From Xenorhabdus ehlersii (GTDB lineage Bacteria; Pseudomonadota; Gammaproteobacteria; Enterobacterales; Enterobacteriaceae): a DNA stretch of 64,000 nucleotides. Shown one piece after another: positions 51,074 through 59,404 of the stretch (positions within the stretch are counted from its first letter, which is position 1; every line of letters begins with the position of its first letter). The DNA lies in contig NZ_RAQI01000003.1 in NCBI RefSeq assembly GCF_003610465.1, positions 1 to 64,000 on the forward strand, given 5' to 3'. The notes beneath the pieces were generated by a model. That model had not been told where the DNA came from. It saw only the letters and a list, made by a program, of their open reading frames with translations, and searched no databases. Both the position numbers and the translations under genes were made by a program.

Positions 51074-52366
51074 TTAGATAACGTATGATAATGGATGATT
51101 GCAACTTATTGAAATTTCTTCATAAAATCTATTAACACTTTCTTCAAAAATATCTTTTGATAGTAAAGTATTGATATTTTTTTGTTGTATATCGAATGCG
51201 AATAATTTTTTATTATATATGGAAATTATTTTTTTCGTCAGTGAGATGATGTCGTATTCAAACTTATCTTCTGAAGAGAAATAAGTTGATGCTTCCACAC
51301 AGCTTAAGTTAGGAACTATCGTATAGATCCCATTTAATGCTGCCTCTAAAGGAGTAATACCCAGTGTTTCGTAGCGTGATGTGCATACAAAAATAGCCTT
51401 TTTCTTTACTGCATTAAAAACACTAAATAGTTCTTTATGTGGTAGTTTATGTGAAATTAAAAAATATTTTCTATATTCTATGGGGATCATGGAGTAGAGC
51501 ATATCTCTTCTGAAAGTATATTTTTCTTCATCACCTAAAATTAATGTTCTTGTTGGAATGCCTTTTTTTAATAAGCTAACGGATGAGTTAATTAATAATT
51601 CTATATTTTTAAAATAATCTAGCCTGGCAACAGCAGTGAATAATAAAAATTCGTTCTTATCCATTTTTAGGAAATGACTTATGTCAGGATTTAATGATTT
51701 TAATTCGTAATTTTCGTGGAGAAACATGGGGGGGTTAATTTGTTTTATTTTTTCTCGGTGAACTCTTTTGCTTATTAAGTAATCCCCTTGTAGTTTTGAA
51801 TGTTGTATAACATAATATCCTTTATCAATTAAGGTATTAATACCTATGGATTGTTGTTTATAGAGATGAAGAGCTTTATCTTTATTTTCAAATGATTGAC
51901 AAGCTTCCTCTTGTGAATAGTGTCTCTGAAAATCTTCAACAAAAGGTCCATGATGTGTTACACCACATGGAAAGTTTGATGGATGATAACAGAGAAGCGT
52001 ATCGGTTTGATAATAAGCAAAAATATTGGATTCTTGCTGATTGTTTATAGAAAGAAAGAGTAAACCTTTAGTTAAGGTTTGCTTGATATCCTCTGAATTC
52101 ATCGAAAAATTGAAGAAAATTTTTATATATTTTATTCCATCTATCTTTGATTGTTCAATTTTGGGCGCTAATAGAGATTCGTCTCTTTTATAGAGAATAA
52201 ATCCAGCAAAAATTTGTTGCTTAATAAAATAGTCAACCATTTTTAATGTAAATGATGTGGCACCTACCTTAAATCCATCTGTATAGTGATTTGATATATA
52301 TTTTTCATTAATGACTATCGCTATAATCATCTTTTTATTGCTTGATGATAGATCGTTCATTTTCAT
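51074..52366 (-). CDS. Orphan GT4-type glycosyltransferase
   Basis: A 430-residue protein with a GT-B fold signature. The N-terminal half has THHGPF at residues 137-142; the C-terminal half has ARLDYFKN (247-254, the start of the donor-binding domain) and SRYETLGITPLEA (330-342), which contains the family-4 EX7E motif (Glu333, Glu341). No signal peptide or membrane segment is seen. It is distinctly more AT-rich than its neighbours and has no E. coli counterpart between nagE and glnS. Donor and acceptor are unknown. It stands alone, divergent from glnS. Confidence 0.7.
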   Translation of the reverse strand: MKMNDLSSSNKKMIIAIVINEKYISNHYTDGFKVGATSFTLKMVDYFIKQQIFAGFILYKRDESLLAPKIEQSKIDGIKYIKIFFNFSMNSEDIKQTLTKGLLFLSINNQQESNIFAYYQTDTLLCYHPSNFPCGVTHHGPFVEDFQRHYSQEEACQSFENKDKALHLYKQQSIGINTLIDKGYYVIQHSKLQGDYLISKRVHREKIKQINPPMFLHENYELKSLNPDISHFLKMDKNEFLLFTAVARLDYFKNIELLINSSVSLLKKGIPTRTLILGDEEKYTFRRDMLYSMIPIEYRKYFLISHKLPHKELFSVFNAVKKKAIFVCTSRYETLGITPLEAALNGIYTIVPNLSCVEASTYFSSEDKFEYDIISLTKKIISIYNKKLFAFDIQQKNINTLLSKDIFEESVNRFYEEISISCNHPLSYVI

Positions 52367-52791
52367 TCTCTATTGATATATAGATAGCTTTTAGTATTGA
52401 AGTAATGGTAATAAAAAAGGTGAAATTTCCAGTTATGTGGATATACTGGAAGGTATGATAATTAAGTAACTGTTCACTTATTTTCTGAAGATTATGTGTC
52501 TGGCGAATCAATGCCTTTAAGATATACTCATATAGCCAGAAAAATTAAATTATATTATATATAAAACGTATATCGTATTTTGCCAGTGACTTATTTTTCA
52601 GGGAATGAGTTATTGTTGATTCTTTGTTAACTGATTTCTTTAATCGGCTAAGATAAGAGCTGTTCTCCCGCTTTTCCGCACTAACTTTACCCATTCGGCC
52701 ATTTCCCACGAACAAAGTATTGTTTCTCGGTTCAGCTTATTAGATTATAGAGGGTTATGTTAAAGCGCTTTTTGCATTGAGGAAAAAAACG
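52367..52791. other. Divergent promoter region between the glycosyltransferase and glnS
   Basis: About 425 bases, very AT-rich near the glycosyltransferase and more balanced near glnS. I can support no specific promoter, operator or ORF here. A GAGGAAAAAAACG ribosome site precedes glnS. Confidence 0.6.
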
Positions 52792-54459
52792 ATGAGTGAG
52801 GCAGATGCCCGCCCGACAAACTTTATTCGTCAGATTATTGACGAAGATCTGGCAACTGGTAAACATACATCCGTACATACCCGTTTCCCACCTGAACCCA
52901 ACGGTTATCTGCATATCGGCCATGCCAAGTCGATCTGCCTGAATTTCGGCATCGCTCAAGACTATCAGGGACAATGCAACCTACGTTTTGACGATACAAA
53001 CCCCGTCAAGGAAGATATCGAGTACGTTGAGTCGATTAAAACTGACGTTAAGTGGTTGGGATTCCAGTGGAGTGGGGATATTCGTTACTCTTCTGACTAT
53101 TTTGATACCCTGTATCAATACGCCATTGAATTAATCAATAAAGGCCTGGCGTATGTCGATGAACTGAGTCCTGAAGAGATCCGTGAATATCGCGGTACTT
53201 TAAAAGAGCCAGGTAAAAACAGCCCGTATCGTGATCGCAGCGTAGAAGAAAACCGGGTTCTGTTTGAAAAAATGCGTGCCGGTGAATTTGCTGAAGGCAA
53301 GGCGTGTTTGCGTGCCAAAATTGATATGGCATCCTCGTTCATTGTCATGCGTGATCCAGTCATCTACCGCATCAAATTCGCAGAGCATCACCAGTCAGGC
53401 AATAAATGGTGCATCTATCCGATGTATGATTTCACGCACTGCATTTCCGATGCGCTGGAAGGGATCACCCATTCCATTTGTACACTGGAATTCCAGGATA
53501 ACCGCCGTTTGTACGATTGGGTATTGGATAACATTACGATTGATTGCCATCCGCGTCAGTATGAATTTTCTCGTCTGAACCTGGAGTATACGGTGATGTC
53601 TAAGCGTAAGCTTAACCAGTTGGTGACAGAAAAGATCGTTGATGGTTGGGATGACCCACGTATGCTAACTATCTCTGGATTACGTCGTCGTGGTTATACT
53701 GCGGCTGCTATCCGTGAGTTCTGCCGTCGCATTGGTGTGACTAAACAGGATAACAATGTTGAAATGGCAGCATTGGAATCCTGTATTCGTGATGACCTGA
53801 ACGAAAATGCACCGCGGGCTATGGCGGTTCTTGATCCGGTGAAACTGGTGATTGAGAACATGCCAGAAGGTGAAGTCATTCTGACAATGCCTAACCACCC
53901 AAACAAACCAGACATGGGTAGCAGGGAAGTGCCGTTCAGCCGCGAACTGTATATTGATCGTGCGGATTTCCGCGAAGAAGCAAACCGTCAATATAAGCGT
54001 CTGGTGCTGGGCAAAGAAGTTCGTCTGCGCAATGCTTATGTGATTAAAGCAGAGCGAGTTGAGAAAGACGCGGAGGGCAATATCACGACAATTTATTGCC
54101 AGTATGACGAGCAAACTCTGAACAAAGATCCAGCTGATGGTCGCAAGGTTAAGGGTGTCATTCATTGGGTAAGCGCTGCACACGGTGTACCAGCGGAGTT
54201 CTATCTGTATGACCGTCTGTTCAGCGTGGCAAACCCGGGGGCAGAAGATGATTTCTTGTCTACTATCAATCCAGAATCGTTGGTGATCCGTAAAGGGTTT
54301 GTAGAACCAGGGTTGGCAAATGCATTGCCAGAAACAACTTATCAGTTTGAACGTGAAGGTTATTTCTGTGCTGATAGCCGCCTGTCAAGTGCTGAACATC
54401 TGGTCTTTAACCGTACGGTTGGCCTGCGCGATACTTGGGCTAAAATCTCACAAGAGTAA
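52792..54459 (+). CDS. glnS: Glutaminyl-tRNA synthetase
   Basis: A class I synthetase of 555 residues. HIGH-type motif: [16 protein letters not shown] near residue 35. The KMSKS counterpart is VMSKR near residue 268. Anticodon-binding beta-barrels occupy the C-terminal ~220 residues. The frame opens at 52777, but the ATG at 52792 ([19 protein letters not shown]) fits E. coli and the ribosome site. The cognate tRNA-Gln genes lie 7 kb away in this window. Confidence 0.97.
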   Translation: MSEADARPTNFIRQIIDEDLATGKHTSVHTRFPPEPNGYLHIGHAKSICLNFGIAQDYQGQCNLRFDDTNPVKEDIEYVESIKTDVKWLGFQWSGDIRYSSDYFDTLYQYAIELINKGLAYVDELSPEEIREYRGTLKEPGKNSPYRDRSVEENRVLFEKMRAGEFAEGKACLRAKIDMASSFIVMRDPVIYRIKFAEHHQSGNKWCIYPMYDFTHCISDALEGITHSICTLEFQDNRRLYDWVLDNITIDCHPRQYEFSRLNLEYTVMSKRKLNQLVTEKIVDGWDDPRMLTISGLRRRGYTAAAIREFCRRIGVTKQDNNVEMAALESCIRDDLNENAPRAMAVLDPVKLVIENMPEGEVILTMPNHPNKPDMGSREVPFSRELYIDRADFREEANRQYKRLVLGKEVRLRNAYVIKAERVEKDAEGNITTIYCQYDEQTLNKDPADGRKVKGVIHWVSAAHGVPAEFYLYDRLFSVANPGAEDDFLSTINPESLVIRKGFVEPGLANALPETTYQFEREGYFCADSRLSSAEHLVFNRTVGLRDTWAKISQE

Positions 54460-54477
54460 TAATTTCACCTAATACAC

Positions 54478-54510
54478 AAAAAAGCGTGATTATTTTCACG
54501 CTTTTTTGTG
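54478..54510 (+). terminator. Terminator of glnS
   Basis: AAAAAAGCGTGA, 6-nt loop, TCACGCTTTTTT: a 12-bp stem with flanking A and T runs, 18 bases after the stop. It can act in both directions. Confidence 0.9.
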
Positions 54511-54666
54511 CTTGATAACCTCGTAATGAAAATTAACTCCTTCCGCTAAGATTAAAAATTGCCTTATAGTCCCATATTGTATAGGGTTATTGCCTGACCA
54601 GATTTGTACACTATTTGCCCAAAAATTTACCCATCGAAAAAATAATAAGTTCGGACGAGGTAATTT

Positions 54667-57372
54667 ATGAAACCCATTAAATTACGTACCTTGGCAGCAT
54701 TTATCACGGCAGTTGGATTTATAGGCAGCGCTCATACAGAAATGACATCGGCAATGTTGCCGCAAAATCCAATGTCATCACAACAGATCGTGGATTTACT
54801 CAGTCAGTTGAAAGTCAATTTCAAAGTCATTGATAATCAAGCTGGTTCACATGGTACAGAGTGTGCCATTCTTGGCGCTGATTCGGCGGCCTGTAATCGG
54901 GTCAACATCATCTTGAGCAATGGTGATCAGGCAATCAATTCTTCTGATTGGGCACTCTATTTTCACAGTATTCGCCAAATACTGAAACTGGACAATGATC
55001 AATATAAAATCACCCATATTACGGGTGATTTACATAAACTGGAACCGACGAAAAAATTTACGGGTATCAAAGCCAATGAAAAAGTCGTGCTACCGATTAT
55101 TGGTGAATATTGGCAGATTTACAGTACAGATTTTATGCCGCGTTGGTATGCAACTTCCGGTGATACCACGCCCAAGGTCTTGGTAAGTACCGATACTGAA
55201 AACATCAGCAAATTTTTATCTGATCTGGAAGGTGAACAGTGGAAACGGACCACAACGGATAACAATATCCTGATGACGCCTGAAAACCGCTTTGCAAAAA
55301 ACCAACAGATAGCAACGATCAGTGAAGATAAACTGCGAGGGCAGATTATTCCGACACCGAGAGAACTTTCCATTTACTCCCAAGATGTGGATTTATCCCG
55401 TGGAGTGAAATTAGAGTTGGGCGGGTTGAGCGGCGAATCTATTAACGTGATTAGGGAACGTTTCAAAGCCCGTGATATTAGTTTAACGGATAACGGTTAC
55501 CGAATAGCAACTCAAATCAACGCAAACCAATTTACTAAGCCTTGGCGAATAAAAGGTGCGTATTTATTGGAAATTACCACCAAAGGGACACAAATCATTG
55601 CGTTTGATCAATCTGGCGTATTCTATGGTCTACAATCGCTGTTTTCCTTACTTCCCGCCAATGGTATTCCAAAGATTGCGACACTGACGGCAAAAGATGC
55701 ACCACGGTTTGAATATCGTGGCGTGTTCCTTGATGTTGGGCGAAATTTTCATAGCAAAGAAGCTGTCTTGCGTCTGCTTGATCAAATGTCCCGCTATAAA
55801 CTGAACAAGTTCCATTTTCATTTGAGTGATGATGAAGGTTGGCGCTTAGAAATTCCTGGTTTACCGGAGTTGACTGAAATCGGCAGTCAACGTTGCCATG
55901 ATTTGAGTGAGACTCAGTGTTTATTGCCGCAATTGGGATCAGGGCCAGAGAATAACAATATGGGAAGTGGCTATTTTAGCCGTCAGGATTATATTGATAT
56001 TCTGAACTATGCCAAAGCTCGCCAGATAGAAGTGATCCCAGAAATTGATATACCCGCCCATGCTCGTGCCGCAGTGATGTCGATGGAAGCGCGTTATAAG
56101 CGGCTTCTGGCGCAGGGCAAAGAGCAGGAAGCCAATGAATATCGTCTGCTTGATCCGACAGATACCTCGAATACAACCTCCGTGCAGTTCTATGATCGCC
56201 ACAGTTATCTTAACCCGTGCATGGATTCTTCAAAACGGTTTATCGATAAAGTTATTAGCGAAGTTGTTGCCATGCATAAAGAAGCCGGTCTGCCGTTGAA
56301 CACATGGCATTTTGGTGGGGATGAGGCGAAAAATATTCGTTTAGGAGCGGGATATCAGGATAAAAACGAACCGATTGTGCCAGGTAAGGGCATTATCAAC
56401 CAGAAAATCGAAGACAAACCATGGGCAAAATCTCAGGCTTGTCAGAAGATGATAGCGCAAGGCGTCATCAAAGATGTTGATGAACTTGCCAGTTATTTTG
56501 CCATTGAAGTCAGCAAAATCGTCGATGCCCACGGTATCAGCACCATGCAGGCATGGCAGGATGGCCTGAAACATGCCAAATCGGCAAAAGATTTCGCCAC
56601 TAAACATGTTGCGGTGAACTTCTGGGATACCCAGTATTGGGGAGGTTATGATTCTGTCAATGACTGGGCGAATAAGGGCTATCGGGTTGTTGTTTCCAGC
56701 CCTGATTATGTCTACCTGGATATGCCATATGAAGTCCATCCGAAAGAACGGGGCTACTATTGGGCAACTCGCTTTAATGATGAGGCAAAAATTTTCAGCT
56801 TTGCCCCGAACAATATGCCACAAAATGCTGAAACCTCGCTGGATCGTGATGGTAATCACTTTAATACTCATAGTAATAAACGCTGGCCGGGGGCTTATGG
56901 TATGTCGGGGCAATCATGGAGTGAAACCGTGCGTACCGATGAGCAAATGGAATATATGATCTATCCACGCTTACTGCCGCTGGCAGAACGGGCATGGCAC
57001 CGAGCAGAGTGGGAACAAAATTATCAGCAGGGCAGGGAGTACAAAGGTGGAATCACGCATTATGTTGATACGACTCTCCTGCAACAAGATTGGGAACGCT
57101 TTGCCAATCTGATGGGGCAGCGTGAGCTAGCTAAGCTGGATAACGCCCAAATTTCGTATCGTTTGCCAGTACCGGGTGGCAGAATTGTTTCTGGAATACT
57201 GGAAGCTAATATCGCATTACCGGGAGTGGTTATCCAATACTCATTGGATAATGGAAAAACATGGCAGGATTACAATGACAGACAACGACCCCATGTCCGC
57301 GGCAATGTGAAAATTCGCTCTGTCAGTGCTGATGGAAAACGTTTTAGCCGCATAGATGAAGTTAAATTCTAA
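54667..57372 (+). CDS. Chitobiase / beta-N-acetylhexosaminidase (GH20)
   Basis: A 901-residue exported enzyme that splits chitobiose and chitooligosaccharides to GlcNAc. Signal peptide residues ~1-25. Domains in order as in Serratia chitobiase: an N-terminal cellulose-binding-like domain (~30-190), a GH20b domain (~215-335), the TIM-barrel GH20 domain (FEYRGVFLDVGRNFHSKE..; catalytic Asp552-Glu553 in WHFGGDEAKN), and a C-terminal Ig-like domain (GVVIQYSLDNGKTWQDY). It sits after glnS where E. coli has chiPQ and feeds the nag genes. Confidence 0.94.
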   Translation: MKPIKLRTLAAFITAVGFIGSAHTEMTSAMLPQNPMSSQQIVDLLSQLKVNFKVIDNQAGSHGTECAILGADSAACNRVNIILSNGDQAINSSDWALYFHSIRQILKLDNDQYKITHITGDLHKLEPTKKFTGIKANEKVVLPIIGEYWQIYSTDFMPRWYATSGDTTPKVLVSTDTENISKFLSDLEGEQWKRTTTDNNILMTPENRFAKNQQIATISEDKLRGQIIPTPRELSIYSQDVDLSRGVKLELGGLSGESINVIRERFKARDISLTDNGYRIATQINANQFTKPWRIKGAYLLEITTKGTQIIAFDQSGVFYGLQSLFSLLPANGIPKIATLTAKDAPRFEYRGVFLDVGRNFHSKEAVLRLLDQMSRYKLNKFHFHLSDDEGWRLEIPGLPELTEIGSQRCHDLSETQCLLPQLGSGPENNNMGSGYFSRQDYIDILNYAKARQIEVIPEIDIPAHARAAVMSMEARYKRLLAQGKEQEANEYRLLDPTDTSNTTSVQFYDRHSYLNPCMDSSKRFIDKVISEVVAMHKEAGLPLNTWHFGGDEAKNIRLGAGYQDKNEPIVPGKGIINQKIEDKPWAKSQACQKMIAQGVIKDVDELASYFAIEVSKIVDAHGISTMQAWQDGLKHAKSAKDFATKHVAVNFWDTQYWGGYDSVNDWANKGYRVVVSSPDYVYLDMPYEVHPKERGYYWATRFNDEAKIFSFAPNNMPQNAETSLDRDGNHFNTHSNKRWPGAYGMSGQSWSETVRTDEQMEYMIYPRLLPLAERAWHRAEWEQNYQQGREYKGGITHYVDTTLLQQDWERFANLMGQRELAKLDNAQISYRLPVPGGRIVSGILEANIALPGVVIQYSLDNGKTWQDYNDRQRPHVRGNVKIRSVSADGKRFSRIDEVKF

Positions 57373-57409
57373 CAATTGCGTTTGAAGCATGAGGGCAATA
57401 AATTGATAA

Positions 57410-57451
57410 AGCAACTTGCCGATTATCTTGAGAACTCATCGGCAGGTTGCT
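57410..57451. terminator. Hairpin downstream of the chitobiase gene
   Basis: A 14-bp stem (AGCAACTTGCCGAT / ATCGGCAGGTTGCT, one G-T wobble) with a 14-nt loop, 38 bases after the stop. No clean T run follows; probably a transcript end between convergent genes. Confidence 0.55.
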
Positions 57452-57456
57452 TATCA

Positions 57457-57500
57457 GATGAACAACTTATTTAGACGAACAACTTATTTAGATGAACAAA
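57457..57500. repeat. 17-bp tandem repeat (about 2.6 copies)
   Basis: GATGAACAACTTATTTA is followed by a copy with one change (GACGAAC..) and then a partial third copy (GATGAACAAA). It lies in the gap between the converging chitobiase and fur genes. A simple slipped-strand duplication is likely. Confidence 0.85.
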
Positions 57501-57544
57501 TAGCAAAAGCGGATTATTTCAATCACTTCATTATTGGCGCTTAG

Positions 57545-57997
57545 TTATCGTGCTTTCTCATCATGAAATGCACTATCTTCACGGCAATCACCATCAGCAC
57601 AGTGACCATATAAATAAAGACTGTGGTTTGAGAGCTTAATCCCATAGCGTTCAGCGATGTTTTTCTGACGCTCTTCAATGAACTCATCATTAAATTCAAT
57701 GACCTTACCGCAGTCGAGACAAATCAGATGGTCATGGTGATGTTGCTGAGTAAGTTCAAAAACCGATTTACCGCCTTCAAAATTGTGGCGTGTGACAATG
57801 CCGGCATCATCGAACTGGTTCAACACGCGATAGACAGTGGCGAGGCCAATCTCTTCACCGATATCAATCAGTTTTTTGTAGAGATCCTCCGCACTGACAT
57901 GATGGCATTCTGGGTCCTGTAGCACTTCCAGAATTTTCAGGCGTGGAAGTGTTACTTTAAGTCCAGCATTTTTCAATGCTTTATTGTTGTCGGTCAT
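57545..57997 (-). CDS. fur: Ferric uptake regulator Fur
   Basis: A 150-residue iron-responsive repressor. The winged helix is in residues ~1-80 (HHVSAEDLYKKLIDIGEEIGLATVYRVLNQFDDAGIV), the metal sites in QHHHDHLICLDCGKVIEF, and the C-terminal GDCREDSAFHD tail carries further ligands. It is encoded after fldA, as in E. coli. Confidence 0.97.
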   Translation of the reverse strand: MTDNNKALKNAGLKVTLPRLKILEVLQDPECHHVSAEDLYKKLIDIGEEIGLATVYRVLNQFDDAGIVTRHNFEGGKSVFELTQQHHHDHLICLDCGKVIEFNDEFIEERQKNIAERYGIKLSNHSLYLYGHCADGDCREDSAFHDEKAR

Positions 57998-58094
57998 GCG
58001 GATTCAGTCCTGTAACTTGAGTTAAGTGAACTTGTGATACTTGGGGTATCGTGAGGGAATCATGATTCTGTTTCACGTTGCTGATTATAGGCAT
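57981..58094 (-). CDS. Possible upstream ORF of fur (uof-like, 37 codons)
   Basis: A frame from ATG at 58094 (or GTG at 58076, 31 codons) runs into the fur coding start and stops at 57981-57983, overlapping fur in another frame. E. coli has a comparable upstream ORF (uof) whose translation is coupled to fur and is the target of the small RNA RyhB. No strong ribosome site is seen. The ATG lies inside a hairpin (58089-58120) that could control access. Confidence 0.35.
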   Translation of the reverse strand: MPIISNVKQNHDSLTIPQVSQVHLTQVTGLNPHDRQQ

Positions 58095-58120
58095 GGATAT
58101 TAAAAATGAAAACCATGCCT
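58089..58120. repeat. Hairpin between fldA and fur
   Basis: AGGCATGG pairs with CCATGCCT across a 16-nt A/T loop. It lies ~63 bases after the fldA stop and ~90 bases before fur: either the fldA terminator (weak T tract) or part of the fur leader. Confidence 0.55.
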
Positions 58121-58182
58121 ATTTAGATATCATGACACATTATGCAAGAATAATCCTGCCTGAAAGGGCTTTTCTCTTCTTA

Positions 58183-58716
58183 TTAAGCGTCTAGAATCTC
58201 TGACAGGCTCATTTCAACCTTGATCTGTTGCACCCAGGCTTCAACGCGCTCATCCGTCAATTCTGGTTGACGATCTTCATCAATGGCCAGGCCAATAAAG
58301 TGGTTATCGTCGGCCATGCCCTTAGAGGCTTCGAAATGATATCCTTCGGTTGGCCAGTGACCTACAATAATGGCGCCACGAGGTTCAATAATATCACGAA
58401 TGGTGCCCATAGCATCACAGAAGTACTCTGCATAATCTTCCTGATCACCACAGCCGAACAAAGCAACCAGTTTTCCTTCGAAGTTGATTTCTTCCAGTGT
58501 TGGGAAGAAATCATCCCAGTCACACTGAGCTTCACCGTAATACCAGGTTGGGATGCCAAGCAGCAGGATATCGAAGGCTTCAATATCTTCTTTGCTGCTT
58601 TTGGCAATATCGTGGACTTCAGCAACATCAGCACCGCCCAATTTTTCTTGGATCATTTTGGCGATGTTCTCTGTGTTGCCTGTATCGCTGCCGAAGAATA
58701 TACCTATTATTGCCAT
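58183..58716 (-). CDS. fldA: Flavodoxin 1 FldA
   Basis: A 177-residue long-chain flavodoxin, an FMN electron carrier for enzymes including radical-SAM systems and MetH activation. The phosphate loop is FFGSDTGNTENIAKMI (residues ~7-22). FMN-stacking regions are LLGIPTWYYGEAQCDWDDF and ALFGCGDQEDYAEYFCDAMG. It lies upstream of fur, the E. coli arrangement. Confidence 0.96.
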   Translation of the reverse strand: MAIIGIFFGSDTGNTENIAKMIQEKLGGADVAEVHDIAKSSKEDIEAFDILLLGIPTWYYGEAQCDWDDFFPTLEEINFEGKLVALFGCGDQEDYAEYFCDAMGTIRDIIEPRGAIIVGHWPTEGYHFEASKGMADDNHFIGLAIDEDRQPELTDERVEAWVQQIKVEMSLSEILDA

Positions 58717-58890
58717 AAAATGGGTTAACCTCTTGTTTTATTTGTGTATTAAATCTATACACATCACGCTGAAATCAGCTAGAAAAATGTCAGTTTCAGT
58801 AACATGAAAAGCGTTATTCTGACCAAACATCCATGACAAATCTGTCAGATTTGTGTGGTGACACCGCTTCATTGTGTTTAATAAAAGCCG

Positions 58891-59181
58891 TTAATCGGCA
58901 AGGTGATTTTTTTCTGTCAGTTGGGCTAATAACATTTGTTCAATCAATTCACTGCGGCTAATGTTGCGCTGTTTTGCCAGATGGTTTAGTGCATCGACGG
59001 CATCTTCATTAAGTTTGAGTTCCACTCGACGCAATCCTTTGACTTTATCTCGTCGCAACTGGTTGCGTTTATTGATCCTGAGCTGTTCATCCCTGGACAG
59101 CGGATTTGTTTTAGGTCGCCCAGGCCTGCGTTCATCTGCGAACAAATCCAGTGTGGTGCGATCAGTTTGTTCTTTTGCCAT
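58891..59181 (-). CDS. ybfE: LexA-regulated protein YbfE (ribbon-helix-helix-like)
   Basis: A 96-residue basic protein matching E. coli YbfE (97 aa). N-terminus TTLDLFADERRPGRPKTNPLSRDEQ, then a basic stretch (RKRNQLRRDKVKGLRRVELKL-like) and a C-terminal ribbon-helix-helix-like segment (VELKLNEDAVDALNHLAKQRNISRSELIEQML). The biochemical role is unknown; in E. coli it is SOS-induced. A near-consensus LexA box lies upstream at 59308. Confidence 0.9.
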   Translation of the reverse strand: MAKEQTDRTTLDLFADERRPGRPKTNPLSRDEQLRINKRNQLRRDKVKGLRRVELKLNEDAVDALNHLAKQRNISRSELIEQMLLAQLTEKNHLAD

Positions 59182-59307
59182 AAATTCAATTGATAATGGG
59201 CGTGTACCAATAATATAGCGGGCAATAATACCTTAGCTGGACGCGTGTCGCTACTAGTTTCCCTTCCCGCCTTTTGTCGGTGGGAGTACCCTTTTGAGGT
59301 AATTTTT

Positions 59308-59323
59308 CTGTATACAATGTCAG
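59308..59323. promoter_or_regulatory. Candidate LexA box upstream of ybfE
   Basis: CTGT-N8-TCAG, one mismatch from CTGT-N8-ACAG, with an AT-rich centre (ATACAATG). It is ~127 bases before the ybfE start. It also lies 82 bases beyond the RTX exporter stop, so it fits ybfE control best. Confidence 0.45.
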
Positions 59324-59404
59324 TGATGATATTTTTGTCGATACTCCTGACCAGAATGATATCGGGCTGCTGTTCGTGGATGAGATAAGTTTCTTTTTTA
59401 GTCA

